A program made the translations under genes and the position numbers. Under the pieces are notes generated by a model. That model ran no database searches. It was not told where the DNA came from and saw only the letters and a list, made by a program, of their open reading frames with translations. Positions 43,617 to 56,660 of a stretch of DNA of 64,000 bases are shown piece after piece (positions within the stretch are counted from its first letter, which is position 1; every line of letters begins with the position of its first letter). This DNA is from Lycium barbarum (taxonomy: Eukaryota > Streptophyta > Magnoliopsida > Solanales > Solanaceae): positions 92,773,777 to 92,837,776 of the forward strand of contig NC_083338.1 of assembly GCF_019175385.1 (NCBI RefSeq), in the 5' to 3' direction.

Positions 43617-43655
43617 CTTGTTTCTGGTGTGTTGCGCGCCACATCAATAAACAAG
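43617..43655 (+). promoter_or_regulatory. Leader hairpin with GCGCGC loop (H)
   Basis: Outer arms CTTGTTT (43617-43623) and AAACAAG (43649-43655); GCGCGC in the loop (43634-43639). Confidence 0.55.
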
Positions 43656-43736
43656 AGGCTACGGGGCATTTAGGAAAATGACCATCTTTCTTCTTATGAG
43701 ATCGTGCGATAGAGCCGTGTATAAGATTTTATCCTC

Positions 43737-43760
43737 CCTAATAGTGTGCTGTGACTTCAG
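43737..43760 (+). promoter_or_regulatory. Predicted 3' splice acceptor before gag (H)
   Basis: CCCTAAT branch-like sequence then GACTTCAG, AG at 43759-43760, one base before the gag ATG. Confidence 0.5.
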
Positions 43761-43761
43761 A

Positions 43762-44895
43762 ATGCGGCCCAAGGGAAAAGCTACAGCTGCCCAGAAGGGA
43801 AAGACTACGACAAAGAGGCGGGTAGAAAGAGAGTCTCCGATGAATATTGAAGAAGGTAAATCACACAATGAGGCCTTGTCTAATACTTCTTCTACCCCGC
43901 CTAATGCGGAAGAACAAGGAGGAGCTCCAGCTCCAATTCCTCCGCCGGTTGCTTTGGCTCAACAAATGACCGAGGCCATCCATTTATTGACACAATTGGT
44001 CACCACGCAAGCACAAAGACAGAATGCGAGTTTAAGTGATCGGGCCGCGAGTACCAAAGCCCGAGATTTTATGAGTCTGAATCCTCCGGAGTTTTTCGGG
44101 TCAAAGCCAGAAGAGAACCCGCAAGGTTTCATAGATGAGATGTTGAGGACATTGAAGATTTTCCATGCCTCCGAAACTGAATCCGTGGAGTTGGCATCTT
44201 ATAGACTCCGGGATGTGGCAGTTTTATGGTATAACAACTGGGTATTGTCAAGAGGAGAGAATGCGCCTCCTCCAGTTTGGCAAGAGTTCGTAGATGCATT
44301 TATTCGTCACTATTTGCCACCCGAAGTCCGCTGAGCTAGAGCAGATAGATTTCTAAATTTGAGGCAAGGGAATATGAGCGCCCAGGAATATAGCATGCAA
44401 TTTAATTCGTTGGCCAGGTATGCCGCGACTATGGTGGCCGACATGGAAGATCGTGTACACAGATTTGTGAGTGGTTTGGGGCCACATTTGTTCAAGGATT
44501 GTTTGACAGCTTCACTGCAAGATGGAATGGACATTTCCCGAATACAGGCCCATACTTAGAATTTGGAGGGGCGACAACAACAAAGGGGTGACCGTGATAT
44601 CGATAGAAGGCAAGGTAAGAGGGCCAGATCTATGGGAGCCGGGGGATCAAGCCAGACATATTCTGGGCATTCAGTCCAGTCGGTGACCAGTGCACCTCCT
44701 CAATTCGCAGGTAGGAGATTTGATCGCTCCTTTCGTTCAGGACAAGGTCAGAGTTCGAAAGCCTCAGATTCCCAGTTCAAGGAAGATTATAGTCAGAAGA
44801 CACCCCCGGCACCGCAGTGTAGCCAATGCGGTAGATTACATTCCGGACGATGTCGTCAGGGTTCGGATGCTTGTTATGCCTGTGGCCGATTAGGC
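43762..44895 (+). pseudogene. Element H gag (broken)
   Basis: Start MRPKGKATAAQKGK at 43762. Pro/Ala-rich head, RARDF-like KARDFMSLNPPEFFGSKPEENP, the Gag core (RLRDVAVLWYNNW, PPPVWQEFVDAF) and the FVSGLGPHLFKDCL helix block, ending in a CCHC knuckle (CYACGRLG). TGA at 44332-44334 and TAG at 44557-44559 interrupt it. One base is lost inside the zinc knuckle near 44895, shifting the frame into the pol frame. Confidence 0.92.
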
Positions 44896-47800
44896 ACATG
44901 ATGAGAGATTGTCCGTCGATGAGAGGTAGAGTTAGGACTCAGCCCACAGGTTTTGCAGTTGGTTCATCATCAGTGCGCCCAGTAAGGCAGCCTTCACAGA
45001 TGTCAGCAGGTCGAGGTAGGGGTAGAGGGGCAGCATCTACTTCAGGCGCCACTCAGCCCCGTGTATATGGTTTAGCCGGACGACAGGATCTTGAGTCCGC
45101 CTCGGATGTGGTTACAGGTATATTGTCTATATTCCCCCGTGATGTGTATGCATTGATAGATCCCGGTTCTACATTCTCTTATATTACTCCATATGTTGCT
45201 GGTTGTATTGGGGTGAAACCCGAGTCAATTAAACCCTTTGAGGTACTCACTCCGGTTGGTGACCCCGTGATAGCAAGGCAAGTGTACAAAAATTGTGTCA
45301 TTGTGATATGTGATCGTCAGACCAAAGCTGATTTGATTGAGCTGAAAATGATAGATTTCGATGTAATCATGGGTATGGAATGGTTGGCCTCGTGTTATGC
45401 AAATGTTGATTGCCGCACAAAAGTGGTTCGATTTCAATTCCCAGGAGAGCCCGTACTTGAATAGAAGGGTAACACGGCATCCCCAAAAGGTCGGTTTATT
45501 TCCTACCTTAAGGCGAGGAAGATGATAGCGAAAGGCTATATTTATCATCTAGTTCGGGTGCATGACACAGAAGCAAAGTCGTCAACATTTCAATCTGTTC
45601 CGGTGGTGAATGAATTTCCGGATGTATTTCCAGATGAACTCCCAGGTCTTCCGCCAGAAAGAGAAATTGATTTCGCCATTGATGTGTTGCCGGACACCGA
45701 TCCCATTTCTATTCCTCCTTATCGAATGGCTCCAGCAGAATTGAAAACACTAAAGGCACAACTGAAAGACTTTCTTGACAAGGGGTTTATTAGACCCAGT
45801 TCATCGCCGTGGGGAGCACCAGTCTTGTTCGTGAGAAAGAAGGACGGTTCCCTACGAATGTGAATTGATTACAAACAGCTGAACAAGGTAACGATAAAGA
45901 ACAAATATCCTCTTCCGAGGATTGATGACTTGTTTGATCAGTTGCAGGGTGCCAAGTGGTTTTCTAAAATCGACTTGAGGTCGGGTTATCATCAAGTAAG
46001 AGTTAGAGAAGCGGATATTCCCAAAACGACGTTCAGAACGAGATATGGTCATTATGAAATCCGGGTGATGTCATTTGGGTTGACTAATGCTCCGGCAGTG
46101 TTCATGAATTTGATGAATAATGTATTCAGGCCACTTTTGGACTTATTCATAATAGTATTCATTGATGATATTCTGGTGTATTCTTGCACAGAATCAGAAC
46201 ATGCGGATCATTTGCGAATTGTCCTTGGAATTCTTCGAGCCCGGGAATTATATGCAAAATTTTCCAAGTACGATTTTTGGCTAAACTCTGTAACGTTTCT
46301 AGGCCACATTATTTCAAATGATGGCATTCGAGTCAACACTCAGAAAATTGAAGCTGTGAAGACTTGTCCAAGGGCTACGACGCCTACGGAAGTTCATAGT
46401 TTTCTAGGCTTAGCAGGCTATTATAGAAGATTCGTAGAGGGCTTTTCATCTATTTCAGCTCCATTGACGAAGCTAACCCAGAAGTCAGCTAAATTTCAGT
46501 GGAATGATGCTTGTGAACGTAGCTTCCATGAGTTGAAAGACAGATTGACCTCAGCTCCGGTCTTGACACTTCCAGAAGGGTCAGATGGCTATGTTGTGTA
46601 TTGTGACGCTTCCGGTGTGGGATTAGGATACGTGTTGATGCAGCATGGTAGAGTTATTGCATATGCTTCGAGACAACTGCGGAAACATGAAAATAATTAT
46701 CCGACTCATGACCTTGAATTGGCTGCAGTGATTCATGCGTTGAAGATATTGAAACATTATTTGTATGATGTGCACGTCGATATCTATACAGATCACAAGA
46801 GTCTCCAACATATTTTCAAGCAGAAGGAGCCGAACCTGCGACAGAGGCAGTGGTTAGAATTGTTGAAAGATTATGATGTGAACATTTTGTACCACCCCGG
46901 AAAAGCGAATGTAGAAGCCGACGCGCTTAGCCGCCGATCCATGGGTAGTCTATGTGAAGTTCCTTCAAAAAGGAAAGAAATGATTCGTGAGCTCCATCAA
47001 TTAGCTAATCTTGGAGTACGTGTAGTCGATTCAGGTAATGCGAGGGTCAGCATTAACGATCCTGCAGTTTCATCTTTGAATGTAGAAGTGAAGGAGCGAC
47101 AATAGGAAGACTCCCAATTGTGCCATTACAGAGACCTATCTCTTGAAAAGAAGAAGTCTCCATTTGAAGTTTCTATTGAAGGAATCGTTAGGTACCGAGG
47201 CAGACTATGTGTGCCGAATGTGGCAGAATTGCGCCGACGAATTCTAGAAGAAGCACATTGTTCTCGGCATTCCGTTAATCCAGGTGCGACCAAAATGTAT
47301 CATGATCTCAAATTAATATATTTTTGGGATGGCATGAAGAGGTACATAGCATAATTTGTAGCACAATGTCCAAATTGCCAACAAGTAAAAGCCGAACATC
47401 AGAAGCCAGGGGGCTTATTACAAGTAATGGAAATTCCTTTGTGGAAATGGAAAGTGATTAATATGGATTTTATTGTGGGTTTACCTCGTTCCCGAGGCAT
47501 GTACGATTCTATATGGGTGATTGTTGACAGACTAACAAAAGCAGCTCATTTTCTCCCAGTCAGGACCACACATTCAGCAGAAGATTATGCAAGATTGTTT
47601 CTGAAGGAGATTGTGAGACTTCATGGTATTCCATTATCCATTATTACAGATAGGGGAGCACAATTTACAGCCAAGTTCTGGAATTCCTTCCAAGAAGGTT
47701 TAGGTACCCAAGTGAAACTCAGCACGGCGTTCCATCCGCAGACCGATGGACAAGCCCAGCGTACTATTAAGACCTTGGAGGATTTGCTACGAGCGTGTGT

Positions 47801-48539
47801 GCTAGATTTTGATGGTAGTTGGGACGAGCATCTACCCCTTATTGAATTTGCATACAACAATAGTTATCATTCCGGTATTCAAATGGCTCCGTATGAAGCT
47901 TTGTATGGAAGGAAGTGCAGGTCTCCAATTGGGTGGTTTGAAACAGGAGAAGCAAAATTAATAGGCCCCGAATTGATTCAACAAGCGGTCGAAAAAGTCA
48001 AGGTGATCCGAGACCGATTGTTAACAGCTAAAAGTCTCCAAAAGTCTTATGCGGACAACCGCCGACGAGACTTGGAATTCCAGGTTAATGATTGGGTATT
48101 TCTGAAAGTATCGCCAATGAAAGGGGTGATGAGATTTGGCAAGAAAGGGAAGTTAAGCCCAAGGTGCATTGGACCCTATAAAATTATCCGTAAGGTGGGT
48201 CGTGTAGCTTATGAATTGGACTTGCCTTCAGAATTTGAATTAGTTTATCCAGTCTTCCATGTTTAGATGCTCCGCAAGTGTGTTGGAGATCCTACGAAGA
48301 TTGTTCCAATTGACGACGTTCAAGTGACAGAAAAGCTAACCTACGAAGAAGTGCCTATGGCCATTCTAGACAGGCAAGTGCGAAGACTTCGAAATAAAGA
48401 AGTAGCTTCAGTCAAACTGCTGTGGCAAAATAACAACAGGGAAGAAATGACTTGGGAAGCGGAAGAAAAGATGAAATTCAAATACCCGTATTTATTCCAA
48501 CACCCGGGAGAAATTCAAAGTGAAACGCCAACAACATAA
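44896..48539 (+). pseudogene. Element H pol (broken)
   Basis: One continuous frame after the shift: rest of the knuckle (MMRDC), Gly/Arg-rich linker, protease ALIDPGST (Asp codon at 45159), RT with FIDD (Asp codons at 46164-46169), RNase H ([28 protein letters not shown]), integrase zinc motif, DDE core (INMDF, TDRGAQF, then QAQRT where others have QAERT, so the catalytic Glu is replaced by Gln), GPYKIIRKVG and chromodomain (EEMTWEAEEKM, YPYLF). Stops at 45462, 45861, 47103, 47352 and 48264; natural TAA at 48537-48539. Both nonsense codons and the lost Glu mean no integrase activity. Confidence 0.93.
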
Positions 48540-48765
48540 GGTATGCATACATTAAATGAAGTGTAACAATTAAAGTATCTGAACACCCCTACTCCCATCA
48601 TTGCTCAGAATTTTATTGTGTTAGGGCCCTGTGAGGCAGTGATGTGATATTATGGGTTGTTGTGACATGATGAGTGCCATATTATAAAGTAAACTCTGGT
48701 AAAATGTTTCTACAATCCTCGCTAACTTAACATTCGAGGACGAATGTTCCAAAAGGGGGGAAGAA
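48540..48765 (+). other. Element H 3' untranslated region, pre-PPT hairpin and PPT
   Basis: Non-coding. A perfect 8-bp stem AACATTCG (48729-48736) with CGAATGTT (48741-48748) and loop AGGA, then AAAAGGGGGGAAGAA (48751-48765) against the LTR. Confidence 0.85.
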
Positions 48766-49675
48766 TGTTACACCTCGAAAATTTCTCCGTGAACGTACAA
48801 TGAATAGACCAACAAAGAGTATGAGTGTACAATGTTTTACTAAGAAGGGGATGACTACTTATGAGTTTTGAAAATGCGAAAGTTGCAGATTTGCACTTCG
48901 GCCCAGTTGGTCGTAAACTAGAATACGGCCCGTAAAGTGGTTTACAGACCATAAACAGCTATCGTCTTTCAACATTCCAAAACTTTAACTTTCTGCCAAA
49001 TGTCTAAATGGTTAAATACGACTCAGAATACGGACCGTAAATCGAAATACGGCCCGTAAACTGTGACCGTAAACCACCATGACCTCCAGCAAACCTTTTT
49101 GGTTCTGTTATGCTTAAATACGGTCGTGAAAGACGGACCGTAACCAGAATACGGCCCGTAAACTGGGTTTACGACCACTGTGCACCTCGACAACTATTCA
49201 TAAAAATAAGATTTTAAGTTAAGTATAAGGGACCCTTTTTCATTGCATTTATTTCATTTTCACTCCACACTTCAAGAAACATCTAGAATACTCTCCAATA
49301 TTCATCCACAAGAGACGCAAAGGAAAAATCAAGATCAACAACACTAGATCCATGAAATCAAGAGTGTGAAACTCATCAAAGTTCATCTACACCAAGAAAT
49401 TGTAAAAGACGTGAAGTAGGGTTTTTGGTATAGAAGAGTATTGCTACTCAAGGATCGTTCCTACCACATCTAAGGTAAGTTTTATGACTTTCTCATGATG
49501 ATTGAAGTATTTATATATTGAAACACTGGGATTATAGAAGAGTGTAGTAAATGGGTCATAAAACGTGAATAGTGCCATAGTTGAATGGTAGTCGGATTGA
49601 ATTATGAATGTTGATGAGTTGGGAGTATAATTATGTTATAAATGACGTGTAGACCATGAAATAGGTGTGATGTAT
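48766..49675 (+). repeat. Element H 3' LTR, first 910 bp
   Basis: Colinear with 38662-39570. It ends at GTGATGTAT, where the 5' LTR continues GAGAAAATG; TGTAT (49671-49675) is the candidate left target duplication of the I array. Confidence 0.92.
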
Positions 49676-51425
49676 TGTCACGACCCGACTAGGGGGCCGC
49701 GACGAGCACCCGGTGCTAGCCCACCCGGGCACCCCCTTTTACTTACACTTATGCTTACATTTAAGTGAGCCACATAATTAGAAATACATTTCCGTTCATT
49801 CGTCAAGCTAGTCCCATTTGGACAACAACACCTTTATATCATCATAGGCATTTATGCCACATCAATGTACATGGGCCGACAAGGCTAACAAAATGATATA
49901 CAAAACATAGGCCGACAGGGCCATACATATCTAACCATATACACATGACTACGAGCTTCTAAGAAGAGTGTGACATAACACATGAGCGGGACAGGACCCC
50001 GCTATGCCCATAATTATATACACAAAAGAATAAGTACCCAAAAGCTATGGCTCCGAAGGAAATGGGCTCTGCTATGTAATCTCTGAATGAGCAGCTATAG
50101 ATCAAGTCTGTCTCCCAGTGCACCTGCGGGCATGACGCAGCGTCCACAAACAAAAGGACGTCAGTACGAAGAATTTATTGAGTATGTAAAGCATGATAAA
50201 CATCGATATATAAGCATAATGAACAACATATGAAATAGCATAAGAGGGGGAGACAATAATATCATCATCATGACACTTACTTTCCTTTCATAGGAACTTT
50301 CCATTTCTCATACGCATTTGTATACATACATCTTCATCCGTGTTCCATAATAGTACTCGTACCATATTTGTGCTCGTATTCGTATACATGCCCTTATTCG
50401 TATTCACATACGTAGTCTTATCACATTCATATTCATATTATATACATAGTCGTATCATATACATAGCACATACATATATATACATACATAGCGTACCCGA
50501 CCATAAGGTTTGGTGTTTCATACATACTTGGCCAACCAAGGCTCAAGGTTATATCTACCTGGCCCTTCCAAGGCTTAAGGGTTATCCGTACCATCTGCAG
50601 ATGTGTGTACGCGTTACGTAATCATATACATATATATATAAACATATGCTCTACCTGGCACCATAGGCTCGGGGTTTCATTATAGCCCTTCATAAGCACA
50701 CATACATCTAATAGCCCGTAGGCACCTTTAGCACCATTATTATTATCATCATCATCATTACTATCGTCATCATTAACGTTACGTCTATATTATAGGCTTA
50801 CTTGTCATATGGGGAACGTAGTACAATCGTAGTACATATCGGGGATCGTGAGCTTACGAGCTCAGAATATCAATCGTTTGAAGACAACATACTCATGTAA
50901 AGAATTTAAGAATTTGGCCAAAGAACCATGCCTTATGAAAGAAGAATTATCCTTACATACCTTTCCGTCGGACTATTCTACACTTGCACGTACTCCTCCG
51001 ATGCTCACGTTTGTACCTTCATTAAGGTCATACTATCATTAGCATCGATAATTAGCACACATGGTTAAAGCTATGGAATATCAGACAACTATTCCTTCAC
51101 ATCGTAATTCAACTCCCAAACGTCAACAAAGCATTCATAATATCATAACAATGGCCACTAGTCATTCACATTATCAATATTACTCAATTCACCTTCATTA
51201 GTCCATACCCATGACTAGAACCTACGACTATATGCATTCACGTGCATTGCTCATCTAATGTTCTCCACATCATTTATAACACATTTGCATCACAATACAT
51301 TAAGGTCCATAACTAAATTCAAACCATTTTTCAAAATGTCACTAGTCATCATTCATGACCCATTTTACCATATTTTCCACGTATTTCAACTCTCCAATAT
51401 CTTAAACAACATATAAATATCATGA

Positions 51426-51679
51426 ATCTTACCTTAGATGTTGTAGGAGCAAGCCTTAGTCGATAATACTCCACCTTGAGCAAAACCCTAATTTATCTCC
51501 ATTTGGATTTCTTGACCTTGGATGATCCTTGATGGTTTCCTTACTCTTGATTCACTTGTTTTATGTTGTTCACTAAATATCTTTGAACTCTTGTGAAATA
51601 AGTGTAGAGAGAGGTTTTAGAGAGAAGGGGTGTGATGTCGAAGTGAAATAAAATAAGTCTTGGTCCCCTTATTTAATGA
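51426..51679 (-). promoter_or_regulatory. LTR promoter, predicted exon 1 and donor (I LTR 1)
   Basis: A TTAAATAAG box, C/T-rich start region with CTCTCTCTA, then ACATCTAAG|GTAAGATTC. The equivalent in LTR 2 is at 58414-58670 with GT at 58420-58419. Confidence 0.5.
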
Positions 51680-51708
51680 CTTGAAAATCTGTGTTGAAGT
51701 ACACAGTG

Positions 51709-51975
51709 GTCGTAAACATGGTTTACGACCCGTCCTCTAGTTTACGGACCGTCCTTCGTAGTCTTCTTTAACCATTCCAGAACCAGAAACTCAGGCTGCA
51801 ACATGGTGATTTACGACCATGGTTTACGGGCCTTAAATCACTTTACGATCCGTATTCCAGGTCGTATTTTACCATTTGGTCACTGGCAGAAAGTTGAAGT
51901 TTTTGCATGCCAATTTATAACCTACCAGTTTACGAACCGTATACCATTTTACGGTCCGTATTATACTTTATGACC
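51709..51975 (-). repeat. TTTACGG/CCGTAAA palindrome cluster (I LTR 1)
   Basis: At least six TTTACGRNCCGT-type units upstream of the TATA-like box; LTR 2 has the same at 58697-58975. Confidence 0.65.
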
Positions 51976-52226
51976 ACTGCCCAGTTTGCAATTCTGCAAT
52001 TTTTCTCATTTCTTAGACTTTTCATTCTAATCACCCACACCCATTTACATGCATTGTTCATCCCATAGCTTGCCATATCTTAGCCAACTTTCTCGTCTTA
52101 CATCGGATACCTTTGAAATCTCGCCTAAGGTCATCACGTCGTTTCTTGCTCATGAACATCCCACACTCGTGCCCATCACTAGTTTATTCACTTGCGTACC
52201 AACGGAAAATTTTCCGAGGTGTAACA

Positions 52227-52262
52227 TTCTTCCCCCCTTAAGAACATTTGTCCTCGAATGTT
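52227..52262 (-). other. PPT and pre-PPT hairpin of I-1
   Basis: Minus strand TTAAGGGGGGAAGAA against the LTR. Hairpin arms AACATTCG and CAAATGTT with one mismatch (52243-52262). Confidence 0.8.
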
Positions 52263-52430
52263 AAAGTCTTCGGGGGTTCTATAAAAATTTTGCCAGAGTT
52301 TCCTTTATAATATGGCACTACCATCCTGCCACAACAACCCATAATATCGATGCCTCACAGGGCCACAACATAATAGCATAAAAATTTGGCCACACACGAC
52401 CCAAAAGCATAAAAGGAAAGCATACATACC

Positions 52431-54222
52431 TTAGGATCTTGACGTCTCATCTTGGACTTCCTCCAAGGGCTGAAATAAATGTGGGTATTTGGATTGCATA
52501 CTTTCTTCCGCTTCCCACGTCATTTCCTCTCGTTTACTGCCTCTCCATAGAACCTTAACTGAGGCTACTTCTTTGTTTCTAAGCCTCCGTACTTGCCTAT
52601 CTAGTATGGCAATGGGTATCTCTTCATAAGTCAATTCCTCTGTCACTTGCACATCATCTAACTCGTTGGCCACTTTGCCTATCTTTCGTACAATTTCATA
52701 TGGCCCAATATACCAGGGACTAAGCTTCCCCTTTTTGCCAAATCTCATAACGCCCTTCATTGGCGACACTTTCAAGAATACCCAATCTTTCACCTTGAAC
52801 TCCAATTCTCTGCGACGATTATCCGCATAGGACTTTTGACGACTTTGAGCCGTTAACAATCGATCTTGTATGAGCTTGACTTTCTCTATGGCTTGCTGAA
52901 CCAAGTCTGGCCCTATCAACTAGGCTTCTCCGGTTTCGAACCACCCAATCGGGGATCTGCACTTCCGCCCAAATAAAGCCTCATACGGTGTCATTTGAAA
53001 GCTAGAATGATAACTATTATTGTAAGAAAATTCAATGAGTGGCAAATGATCATCCCAATTTCCTCCAAAGTCTATCATACATGCTCGTAACATATCCTCA
53101 AGAGTCTGAATAGTACGTTCAGCTTACCCATCGGTCAGGGGGTGAAATGCCATGCTAAGGCGCACTTGGGTTCCTAAACCCTCTTGGAACGACTTCCAGA
53201 AATTAGCTGTAAACTGAGTCCCTCTATCAGAGATAATAGATACTGGGACACCGTGAAGTCTCACTATCTCTTTAAGATAAAGCTTGGCATAATCTTCTGC
53301 CACATAGGTCGTCCTGACCGGTAAGAAATGAGCTGACTTTGTGAGTCTATCCACGATTACCCATATGGAATCATACTTACGTCGAGAACGGGGCAACCCT
53401 GAAATGAAGTCCATATTAATCACTTCCCACTTCCAAGTTGGGATTTCTATTGCTTGCAACAATCCACCCGGCTTTTGGTGCTCGATTTTCACTTGTTGAC
53501 AATTAGGACATTGAGCTACAAACTCCGCTATATCTTTCTTCATCCCATTCCACCAATATATAGACTTACGGTCGTGATACATTTTCGTCTCTCCGGGGTG
53601 AACAGAATAACGAGAACAATAAGCTTCTTTCAAAATCTGGTGGCGTAAACTTTCCACATTAGGGACACATAATCTGCCTCGGCATCGGAGAACTGCGTCT
53701 TCCGAAATATCAAATGATGACTCCTCCTTCTGAGGGAGTGTATCTCTGAACTGCATTAGCATGGGATCCTCATATTGCCGCTCCTTCACTTCTGCTACTA
53801 GCGACGAGACTGCAGAATTCTGAATAATAACTCCACTGCTACCTGAGTCCACTACTCGGACTCCTAGGCTAGCTAACTGCTGGAGCTCACGGGCCATTTC
53901 TCTCTTCTCTGGTCGTACACCTCATAGACTTCCCATCGACCTACGGCTAAGAGCATCAGCCACAACATTTGCCTTTCCGGGGTGATACAAAATATCAATA
54001 TCATAGTCTTTCAGCAATTCCAACCATCGTCGTTGCCGCAAATTCAACTCTTTCTGCGTGAAGATGTATTCAAGACTCTTATGATCTGTATAAATATCCA
54101 CGTGGACACCATATAAATAACGTCTCCATATTTTTAATGCATGAACCACCGCGGCCAATTCTAGATCATGGGTAGGATAATTCGGCTCATGTTTCCGCAA
54201 TTACCTTGAAGCATACGCAATC
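52431..54222 (-). pseudogene. I-1 RNase H, integrase and chromodomain (broken)
   Basis: Minus strand, one frame after the RT deletion joint: RNase H remnant ([17 protein letters not shown] start, [22 protein letters not shown]), linker, integrase zinc motif (HPGETKMYHD to CPNCQ), DDE core (INMDF, SDRGTQF), C-terminal region and chromodomain (ASVKVLWRGS, EEMTWEAEESMQSKYPHLF). Stops near 53920 (TGA), 53124 (TAA, shared with I-2, just before the catalytic Glu segment) and 52920 (TAG). A 93-bp in-frame deletion between two ATCTA repeats removes the PVFHVSMLRK-type block that I-2 retains. Confidence 0.92.
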
Positions 54223-56451
54223 ACCTTTCAATTGATCGAATAAATCATCGATCCTCGGAAGAGGATATTTGTTCTTAATCATCACCTTATTCAATTGACT
54301 ATAATCAATGCACATTCTCAAAGAACCATCTTTCTTTCGGACAAACAATACGGGTGCTCCCCACGGGGATGAACTAGGCCTAATGAAGCCTTTATCAAGC
54401 AAGTCTTTCAATTGCTCCTTCAAGTCTTTCAATTCTGCGGGAGCCATTCTATAAGGAGGAATAGATATAGGTTTAGTGTCTAGCAACACATCCATGGCAA
54501 AATCAATCTCCCGCTCGGGAGGAAGGCCTGGAAGCTCCCCCGGGAACACATCCAGAAATTCATTCACTACGGGAACTGACTGAAGAGTTAGTGACTCAGC
54601 TTCTACATCTTGAACCCGAACTAGATGATAAATACAACCTTTCGTGATCATCTTCCTCGCCTTTAGATAGGAAATAAACCTACCTTTCTGTGACGCCGTA
54701 TTCCCTTTCCAGTCAAGGACTGTTTCTCCCGGAAATTGGAAACGAACCACTTTCATTCGGCAATCAACATTGGCATAACAAGAAGCCAACCAATCAATGC
54801 CCATAATGACATCAAATTCTACCATTTCTAGCTCATGCAAATCAATCATGGTACGACGATCACAAATAATAACTACACAATCTCTATATACTCGACTAGC
54901 TATTACCGATTCAACCACGGGTGTAGACACCTCAAAAGGTTTGATCGACTCCGGCTCGACTGTAAATCGACCCGTAATATATGGAGTGACATATGATAAT
55001 GTAGAGCCCGGATCAATCAAAGCATATACATCATGAGATAATACCGATAATATACTTGTGACCACGTCTGGAGAAGACTTAAGATCTTGGCGTCCAGCCA
55101 AAGCATAAATACGGTGCTGAGGACCGCTAGAACTGGGAGCTCTCCCTCTGCCACTACCATGGCCGACTGGCGCATGTGGACCTAGCCCCGTAGGGCGTAC
55201 AGATGCCGAAGATCTGGATACCGACCCTGATGGCTGGGTCCTACCCGTACCGTGTACTGAGGGGAAATCACGCATGATATGGCCTGGTCGACCACATGAA
55301 CAGCAACCATCTGAACTTGATCGGTACTGACCCCAATGCAACTTTCCACACTGGGAACATCGTGGTACGGGTGGCCTCGCCTGACCCGAATCACCTCTTA
55401 ACTTGGACCCCGAATAACTCTGACTCGGCCCGGAACGAGTAGATCTATCAAATCTCTGGCCCGACAACCGTGGAGGTGCACTGGTCATAGAATAGCCTGA
55501 GTGCCTGGGAAACTGCTGCCTGTGCCCACCCCTAAACTCTCTTGTCGGACCCGAAGATCTAGCCCTCTTGCTATGTCCCCGATCTTGCTCACGTTCACTT
55601 CTCTGCTGCTGTAGGCTTTCTTCTATGTTCTGTGCATGTGCCTGAATGCGTGTAATGTCCATACCATCCTGAAGGGACGCAGTCAAGCATTTATCCATCA
55701 AGTGTGGCCCTAGGCCCTTTACGAATCGGTGTACCCGGCCACCCATATCCGCTACCATGGCAGAAGCACACCTCGCCAAGGAATTGAAGCGGAGGCTATA
55801 CTCTAGGGCACTCATACTACCTTGCCTCAAGTCCAAGAATTTATCGGCCCTGGCCCGCCGAGCTTCTGGAGGCATATAATGATGGATAAAAGCATCAAAA
55901 AACTCTCGCCATACTGAGGGAGGTGCATTGGCCTCCCATGAAGCCATCCATACCGTATACCACTGGATCGAGACATCTCTCAATCTATACGACGCTAGCT
56001 CCACCGACTTGGTGTATGAAGCATACATCAACCGAAGCGTCCTCAACATACCATCAATAAAATCCCGAAGATCCTCCTTCTTCTTTGACCCAAAGAATTC
56101 CAGAGGGTTTAAAGTAATAAAATCACGGGCCCTTGCACTAACAGCCCTATCACTATGCCCTGATCCATGCCTCTGAGTCTGGGCCGCAACCAATTGAGTC
56201 AACAGATTAATGGCCTCTTTCACATCTTGGCCAGAAGCATCCAGCGGAGGAGCTGGAGGAGCTGGAGGTGCTGGAGCTGGGGCTGAGGCTCCCTCACGCT
56301 CCTCAGTAATAGGCACTGTCTGGGAGGACTGAGATTGAGCCGCACTCTGGGACTCACTTTCCTCTACTACCGGTGGCGGTGCTCTTTTTGCCCGCTTTTC
56401 TGCCACCGCCTTGCCCTTTTGGGCTGTCGTAGCCTTTTTATTTTGAGGCAT
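54187..56451 (-). pseudogene. I-1 Gag, protease and RT fingers: 754-codon open frame
   Basis: Longest open frame of the window, minus strand, start at 56451 ([19 protein letters not shown]); an in-frame ATG 33 bases upstream is less likely because relatives start here. Gag core ([41 protein letters not shown]), a zinc knuckle with the last Cys replaced by Phe (about 55276-55320), protease ALIDPGST (55006-55014 for DPG) and the RT N-terminal region to [10 protein letters not shown]. There the RT is truncated: about 0.7 kb including the FIDD motif is deleted and the frame ends in an out-of-frame tail (GDCVCFK). Gag and protease could still be made; RT cannot. Confidence 0.9.
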
Positions 56452-56453
56452 CT

Positions 56454-56479
56454 CTGAAATACACAACGCACGATTAAGG
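56454..56479 (-). promoter_or_regulatory. Predicted 3' splice acceptor before gag (I-1)
   Basis: Minus strand CCTTAATC branch-like sequence and GTATTTCAG, AG at 56455-56454, two bases before the ATG. Confidence 0.5.
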
Positions 56480-56561
56480 AACAAGAATTTCTTACATCAT
56501 AGCTCTATCGCACGATTCTTATGAAGAAAGAAGGTCATCATTCCTAAAATGTCCGCAGTTT

Positions 56562-56601
56562 CTTGTTTATAAGTGTGGCGCGCAACACACCCATAACCAA
56601 G
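56562..56601 (-). promoter_or_regulatory. Leader hairpin with GCGCGC loop (I-1)
   Basis: Inner arms GTGTG (56573-56577) and CACAC (56586-56590) around GCGCGC (56578-56583); the outer arms are imperfect. Confidence 0.55.
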
Positions 56602-56643
56602 ACTCTACTAGACACGGCTCATAGACACACCCTAGGACTGAAC

Positions 56644-56656
56644 TGCTCTGATACCA
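56644..56656 (-). other. Primer-binding site of I-1
   Basis: TGGTATCAGAGCA on the minus strand, perfect, 4 bases from the LTR edge. Confidence 0.92.
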
Positions 56657-56660
56657 CTTT

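Larger units (their letters stand above)
38662..49675 (+). mobile_element. Element H: Tekay-like gypsy retrotransposon
   Basis: 5' LTR 38662-43558 (interrupted by solo LTR J), PBS, gag-pol pseudogene, PPT and the first 910 bp of the 3' LTR, where the I array is inserted at 49676. Proteins are close to A but the LTR 5' halves differ, so A and H are sister subfamilies. One frameshift and seven premature stops make it nonfunctional. Confidence 0.93.
49676..52226 (-). repeat. Family I LTR 1 (3' LTR of I-1)
   Basis: 2551 bp. On the minus strand it starts TGTTACACCTCGG and ends GTCGGGTCGTGACA. It has palindromes (51709-51975), a TTAAATAAG box (about 51669-51679), donor CATCTAAG|GTAAGATT (GT at 51432-51431), and a double hairpin at 50141-50181 with one arm decayed. 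Confidence 0.93.

Noticed and set aside
49959..50153. 64-codon minus-strand frame present in all I LTRs
   Set aside because: Lies over the LTR double hairpin; identical recurrence follows from LTR copying, not from a gene.
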